This document shows, one piece after another, positions 52,001 through 60,100 of a stretch of 64,000 nt of DNA. This stretch comes from Panopea generosa (taxonomy: Eukaryota > Mollusca > Bivalvia > Adapedonta > Hiatellidae), in assembly GCA_029582155.1 (NCBI GenBank), contig CM055895.1, positions 50,139,750-50,203,749 on the forward strand. Direction: 5' to 3'. A program made the position numbers and the translations under genes. The notes under the pieces were generated by a model. It was given only the letters and a program-made list of their open reading frames with translations, did no database searches and was not told the origin of the DNA. How positions within the stretch are numbered: position 1 is the first letter of the stretch; each line of letters begins with the position of its first letter.

Positions 52001-54009
52001 GAACAGGTTACCGCTTTTCAGTAGACCCACAAGAAAAGAAAAAAGCAAGAAGAAACAACAAATTTCCTCACTGAAGGATACATGCTCGCTTTTTCACAAC
52101 TGTATGTATCATACCAGGTTCGCAAGGGGGACCTCGATGAGTTTTTTTTACACGGGAACAGTAGATATCCACCTTCAATTTCACAGTTTGGACATCTAAG
52201 ATTTGGAAGCAAGTCAGAACTGTTAATCTGCCTGGAGCAAATATGCCTACCTCAATACAAAATTCTAGATGTAGATGTAAAGATTCTTGACGGTGCAGTA
52301 ATAATCAACATGTTAAACCAAATGGTTGTTAAACATTTCTTGAGTATTCAGAGAATGTGTTCATGCCTTTTATTGAACGTCAGCTACACAGTGTTTCTAG
52401 AGTGGATCTTGTTTGGAATGAATACATATCAAATACTCTCAAAGCTGCAACTAGAGGCAAACGTGGACATGGTATTCGTAGAAGAGTCAAGTCTGATTCA
52501 CGAATTCCAGGAAGCTTTTCTTCAGGTTGACGAAAACAAGTCATAGCTGTTTGGTTCCCTAGCAGAACAGGCAATTATTGTAAGATGTGATGACCATAAG
52601 CAACTTATATCCACAAAAGGTAGTGGCGTTCTTAGCAATATACTAATTAAAGACACCAGCAGCTTGTCCCCATGTAAACATGTGGGGAAGCGGATACGAG
52701 GCTCTTACTTCATATAGCACATGCTGCAAATCAGGACAACAGAAAAATCATGGTGCGCACCGTTGATACATATGTCGTTGTTATAGCTACAGCCGCTTTT
52801 CAACACCTGAATATACACGAGTTGTGGATAGCATTTGGCACAGGAAAACATTTTAGATATATACCTGTACATACACTCTTTGCTGTTCTTGGCCAGGACA
52901 TAGCAAGAGGTCTATTGGCGTTCCATGCATTTACCGGATGTGATCAGACTTCAGCATTTTGTGGTAAAGGCAAAAAGACTGCATGGGGTACATGGAAAGC
53001 ATTTGGGGCAGCAACAGAGGCATTTGTAATTCTCAGTCAAACTCCAACAGAATATTCTGTTGCCAGGGTACTGCTGGGGACAAATACTTGCACCATCTCC
53101 TGAACTGCCTTGTCCAAATCATTGGAGTTGGACAAAAGGCTTAGATAACACATGGGAACCATTCTGGACAACACTCTCACAAGCAACTGAATCTTGTCAG
53201 GAGTTACTGAATTACGGTTGCAGTCCTCAGATTGGTTGTCGTAGAAGATGCAAGTGCATTAAAGCAGAACTGTTGTGCATGGCTCTTTGCAAATGTGGTG
53301 GGAATTGCGATAGGGGTTAATGAAATGAAGTTAACCATCCTTGTTAGACAGAATGAAGTCACTGTACATTTAGTACTGGTCTCATAAGATACATGTAATC
53401 CGTAATTAATTATTTATATAAATGATTTGACATCCCAATATAATGTTATTGACTAATAGATCCGTTATGAGAGGAAAATTATGGGACTTCTATAAATACT
53501 GATATAATTGCATCAACAAATTAACAAGAAACGTGACAACAGTGCTTTTTATGATTTAAGCGGCCATTTTGAAAGCCATTTTGAAATAAATCATCACTTT
53601 TAAACAATACGTATTGCTAAATAAGTACTTATTAACACCTGTGGTACATGTAATAGTAAAATTTAGTGAAATTATGTAATTAAATTAAGCAAAACCATAA
53701 CACATACTTATTTTTTATCTTTTAGCAGCTATCTTGACGGCCATTTTGAAAATGGCGGCCATTTTGAAAGTTACAAGTTGGGTCCAAAGCTAAAATCGAT
53801 TGTTATGCTTTCATCTATAAATGTGCCAAGTTTGTTGCTTTTATCACAAAGTGAACAATGTTTTTGACAATATTCTCCCACTCCTAATGGACATCGCGAT
53901 ATTAACTTATAGCTACTCTAGATATATTAAATTAAATTAAAAAAAATAAATTAAAAAATAAATAGATAGAACGATTAATAAATGAATAACTGAATAAATG
54001 AGTAAATAA

Positions 54010-54105
<96 letters not shown>

Positions 54106-57100
54106 ATGAATAGCCTAAATTTGATTATTTTTTGATAATATATTTATATAGTAACACATGTAATAAAGCCCTCGGGCTTCATATCGCTTTGATGGGCCAA
54201 TATCACCAAGAGGCACACCACTCCTAGTAAATAACCTCTAAGTATATAAAAATGGATGTTAGCATGCACCTTAGTGTATTTGAATTCTTTCGTAGCATGA
54301 CATTTCTGGTAAATGTGTCATTGTAATTACAAAATTCCGGTAAATGTGTTATTTTACTTACAAAATTCCGGTAAATGTGTTATTGTTACTTACAAAATTC
54401 CGGTAAATGTGTTATTATTACTTATGAAATTACGGTTAATGTGTCATTGTTACTTACAAAATTCCGGTCAATGTGTAATTATTACTTACGAAATTCAGGT
54501 AAATGTGTTATTGTTATTTACAAAATTCCGGTAAATGTGTAATTGTTACTTACAAAATTCCGGTAAATGTGTTATTGTTACTTACACAATTCCAGTAAAT
54601 GTGTAATTTTTACTTACAAAATTCCGGTAAATGTGTTATTGTTACTTACGAAATTCCTGTAAATGTGTTATTGTTATTTACAAAATTCTGGTAAATGTGT
54701 TATTATTACTTACAAAATTCCGGTTAATGTGTTATTGTTACTTACAAAATTCAGATAAATGTGTTATTGTTACTTACAAAATTCCAGTTAATGTGTAATT
54801 GTGACCAACAAAATCCTTTTATATATGTTATTGTTATTTACAAAATCCAGCTTAATGTAGCGTTAATCTAATTGATCTTTGTATAATTAAACATGGATAT
54901 GTTAAACAAAATAAAACACATGTTGGACGTTTGAATAAATAAATACATAAATAAATAAAGAGAGTACTGGGTTGTAATACCTGTACGGTGAGTTGTATAG
55001 TGCAGTTACTGTTGCGAGGTGATGTCCCTTGGTCCTTTGCTTTAATTGTAAGATTTATCAATCCGGTAGTATTCTGTAGAAGCTCGTAATCTATAGGTGT
55101 GTCCAGATATAAAGTCCCGTTGGTTTCATCCAGGGAGAAATTCATTCTATAATCAGATCTATCGATGATGCTATATGTGATGTTCGAGTTCGGGGTATTA
55201 GCCTGATCTGAATCGGTGGCCTTGGGTTACAAAATTATGTATAGTTAGTTATACATGTATGTAATAATTGTGTTGAATATGTTTGGTATATGTATTGTGG
55301 TAGGGGATGATATCACCATCTACGCAACGAATGGACTTTTCGGACTAAATAAAAAACGAGATAAATATATATAAAACTTGTTTAAACTATGCAAAAGAAA
55401 GGTTCTTTAGGTCCATAGAAAGTGCAACTTTTATCAGACGCTCTTTGATTAAATGTATAAAAAGCGTCTAACAAATGACTAAGACTGTTTTATCTTATAA
55501 CATATACGTGCTGGTCCCATTAATTCAAAACATAAACACATTACCAACACGCTTTATTACATGAATACGCGTTAACAAAAGCTCACACGTTTATAATGTA
55601 CCAAAGACATCTAAAATACCCCAAAAATACAGATCATAGCATAATATGCCTTGGTATTCTGTTTATAATCGACGTAAAATATTTGTTGATGAACAAATGA
55701 TAGTTTTATTTATGAAAGTTAAATAATCTTGACTAGTGCAGATGTGATACAGCATGTGTATCGTTCTTCATTGAGCAGGAAGTGTACTGAAATAGTATTA
55801 GCACAGCTGAAAATCAGATAAAAACACCAACCGTGTCATGCCAAGATAGGTTCCTACGTATTACAAAAAGCAGTCCCTATGTAAACAGAGATATACGACT
55901 TGAAGATGGTGAACCATATCTTAATAAAATATTTTTAAATAGGTGCCATGCGTGTACAGTTAATAATAGAGATAATATGTAGGCCAAAATACCTCAACCG
56001 TTACTAGTGGATTGATATTGTGTTGGTCTTCGTTTTCCTTGAAAAATGCAGTATAAATTGATCTGCTGAATTGAGGTGTGTTGTCGTTGACGTCATTCAA
56101 AAGAATCGCCAATGACGTAGAGTTAGTTCTGCCCTCTCCGTCAGTTGCTGTATACGTCATCTGGTACTCGTCTCTCGTCTCCCTATCTAGGTCCTTTGCA
56201 CAGTTATTGCAGGAAACTGATATATTGCCACTGTACTCATCAACCACAAATCTGTGATACAGAAAATGCCATATTGTATTCGGACACCAAAACAAAATGA
56301 TGGCAAAGAAGCAGGTATTTAAATCTTATAGAAGACAATCATTCCTTTGTCAATTTAATAACATCATAATTAGCTGTAACATCAGCTATAATAACATTAA
56401 CATTACCTATAATAATATCAGCTACAATAACATCATAATTAGCTGTTACCACATAAGCTACAATAACATCAACATTATCCATAATAACATCATCAAAATT
56501 ACCTCTAATTACATCAGCTACAATAACATCATAATTACCTGTTACAACATAAGCTACAATAACATCAACATTATCTATAATAACATCATCATAATTACCT
56601 ATAATTACATCAGCTACAATAACACCATACCAAGCTGTAACAACATTAGCTACAATAACATCAACATTAGCTATAATTACATCAGCTACAATAACATCAT
56701 AATAAGCTGTAACAACATCAGCTATAATAACATCAACATTACCTATAATAACATCAGCTACAATAACATCATAATTAGTTGTAACACCATCAGCTACAAT
56801 AACACCAACATTACCTGTAACAACATCAGCTACAATAACATCAACATTACCTATAATAACATCAGCTACAATACCATCAAAAATACCTATAATAGCATCA
56901 GCTACAATAACATCATTATAAGCTGTAACAACATCAGCTACAATAACATCAACATTACCTATAATAACATCAGCTACAATAACATCATAATTATCTGTAA
57001 CAACATAAGCTACAATAACTTCAACATTACCTATAATAGCATCAGCTATAATAACATCAAAATTCCCTCTAATACCATCATCTACAATAACATCATAATT

Positions 57101-60100
57101 AGCTGAAACAACATCAGCTATAATAGCATCAACATTAACTATAATAACATCAGCTACAAAAGCATCATAATTACCTGTAACATCATCAGCTACAATAACA
57201 TAAAAAATTACCTATAATAACATCATCTACAATAACATCATAATTAGCTGTAACAACATCAGCTATAATAACATCAACATTACCTATAATAACATCAGCT
57301 ACAATAACATCATAATTAGCTATGATTACGTCAGCTACAATAACATCATAATAAGCTGTAACAACATCAGCTATAATAACATCAACATTACCTATAATAA
57401 CGTCAGCTACAATAACAGCATAATAAATTGTAACAACATCAGCTACAATAATATCAACATTTTCTATCATAACATCAGCTACAATAACATCATAATTAGC
57501 AGTAACAACATCAGCTACAATGACATCAACATTACCTGTAATAACATCAGCTACAATATCATCAAAATTACCTGCAATAGCATCAGCTACAATAACATCA
57601 ATATTACCTATAATTACATTAGCTACAAAAGCATCATAATTAGCTGTAGCATCATCAGCTTTAATAACAATAGCATTACCTATAATAACATCAGCTACGA
57701 TAACAGCATAATTAATTGTAACAACACCAGCTACAATAACATCAACATTACTTATAATAACATCAGCTACAATAACATCAAAATTACCTATAATAGCATC
57801 AACTACAATAACATCATAACTAGCTGTAACAACATCAGCTACAATAACATCAACATTACCTATAAAAACATCAGCTAGAATAATATCATAATTAGCTGTA
57901 ACAACATAAGCTACAATAACATCATAATTAGCTGTAACAACATCAGCTACAATAAAATCAACATTACCTATAATAACATCAGCTACAATAACATCATAAT
58001 TAGCTGTAACAACATCAGCTACAATAACATCATAATTAGCTGTAACAACATCAGCTACAATAATATCAACATTACCTATACAAACATAAGCTACAATTAC
58101 ATCATAATTAGCTGTAACAACATCAGCTTCAATAACATCAACATTACCTATATTAACATCAGGTACAATAACATCATAATTAGCTGCAACAACATAAGCT
58201 ACAATAACATCATAATTAGCTGTAACATCATTAGCTATAATAACATCAACATTACCTATAATAACATCAGCTACAAAAACATCATAATTAGCTGTAACAA
58301 CATAAGCTACAATAACATCAAAATTACCTATACTAGCATCAGCTTCTATAACATCAAAATAACCTATAATAACATTAACTATAATTATATCATAATTAGC
58401 TGTAACATCATCAGCTGTAATAACATCAACATTACCAATAATAACATCAGCTATAATAACATCATAATTAGCTGTAACAACATCAGTTACAATAACATCA
58501 AAATTACCTTTAATAGCATCAGCTTCAATTACATTATAATTAGCTGTTACAACATCAGTTACAATAACATCAACATTACCTATAATAACATCAGCTACAA
58601 TAACATCATAATTATCTGTAGCAACATCAGCTACAATAACAACATAAGTATTTATAATAACATCAGCTACAATAACATCAAAATTACCTATACTAGCATC
58701 AGCTACAAATACGTCATAATTAGTTGTAACAACATCATTTACAATAACATCAACATTACCTATTATAACATCAAGTACAATAACATCATAATTAGCTCTA
58801 ACAACATCAGCTACAATATCACCAACATTACCTATATAAACATCAGCTACAATAACATCATAATTAGCTGTAATAACATCATCTACAATAACATCAACAT
58901 TATCTATAATAACATCAGCTACAATAACATCAAAATTACCTATAATAGCATCAGCTACAATAACATCGTAATTAGCTGTAACAACATCAGCTATAACAAC
59001 ATCAACATTACCTATTATAACATCAGCTACAAAAGCATCATAATTATCTGTAACATCATCAGCTATAATTACATCAACATTACCTATAATAACATCAGAT
59101 ATAATAACATCATAATTAGCTGTAACAACATCAGCTACAATAACATCAACGTTATCTATAATAACATTTGCTATAATAACATCAAAATAACATATACTAG
59201 CAGAAGCTACAATAACATCAAAATTACCTATAATAACATTAACTACAATAACATCATAATTAGCTGTAACATCATCAGCTATAATACCATCAACATTACC
59301 TATAATAACATCAGCTATAAAAACATCATAATTAGCTGTAACAACATCAGTTACAATAACATCAACATTACCTATAATAACATCAGCTACAATAACATCA
59401 TAATTAGCTGTAACAACATCAGCTACAATAACATCAACGTTATCTATAATAACATCAGCTATAATAACATCAAAATTACTTATAATATCATCAGCTGCAA
59501 TAACATCATAATTAGCTGTAACAACATCAGCTACAATAACATCAACATTACCTATAATAACATCAACTACAATTACATCATAATTAATTCTAACAATATC
59601 AGCTACAATAACATCAACATTACTTATAATAACATCAGCTACTCTAACATCAAAATTACCTATAATAACATCAGCTACACAACATCATAATTAGCTGTAA
59701 CAACATTAGCTACAATAACATCAACATTACCTATAAAATACATGTGCTACAATAACCTCAAAATTACCTATAATAGCATCAGCTACAATAATATCATAAT
59801 TAGCTGTAACAACATCAGCTATAGTAACATCAACATTTCCTATAATAACATCAGCTACAAAAACATCATAATTAGCTGTTACATCATCAGCTAGAATAAC
59901 ATCATAATTAGCTGTAACAACATCAGCTACAATAACATCAACATGACTTATAAAATGCATCAGCTAAACTTACCTCAAAATTACCTATAATAACATTAGC
60001 TACAATAATATCATAATTAGCTCTAACAACATCAGCTAGAATAACATTATAATTACCTGTAAAAACTTCAGCGACAATAACATCAACATTACCTATAATA

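Larger units (their letters stand above)
49938..53882 (+). mobile_element. DNA transposon-like element of about 3.9 kb with inverted terminal repeats
   Basis: The ends match in inverted orientation: AGTGGAAGAATATCG...TTGTTCACTTTTTGATAAAA...AACAAACTTGGCACA (49938-50007) against 53822-53882. Just inside both ends lie AAAATGGCCGCC motifs in mirrored orientation. Between them is one degraded protein-coding region (51120-53320). It sits in the intron between exons 3 and 4, opposite to the host gene. No clear target duplication was seen, and I cannot place the superfamily. Confidence 0.78.
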
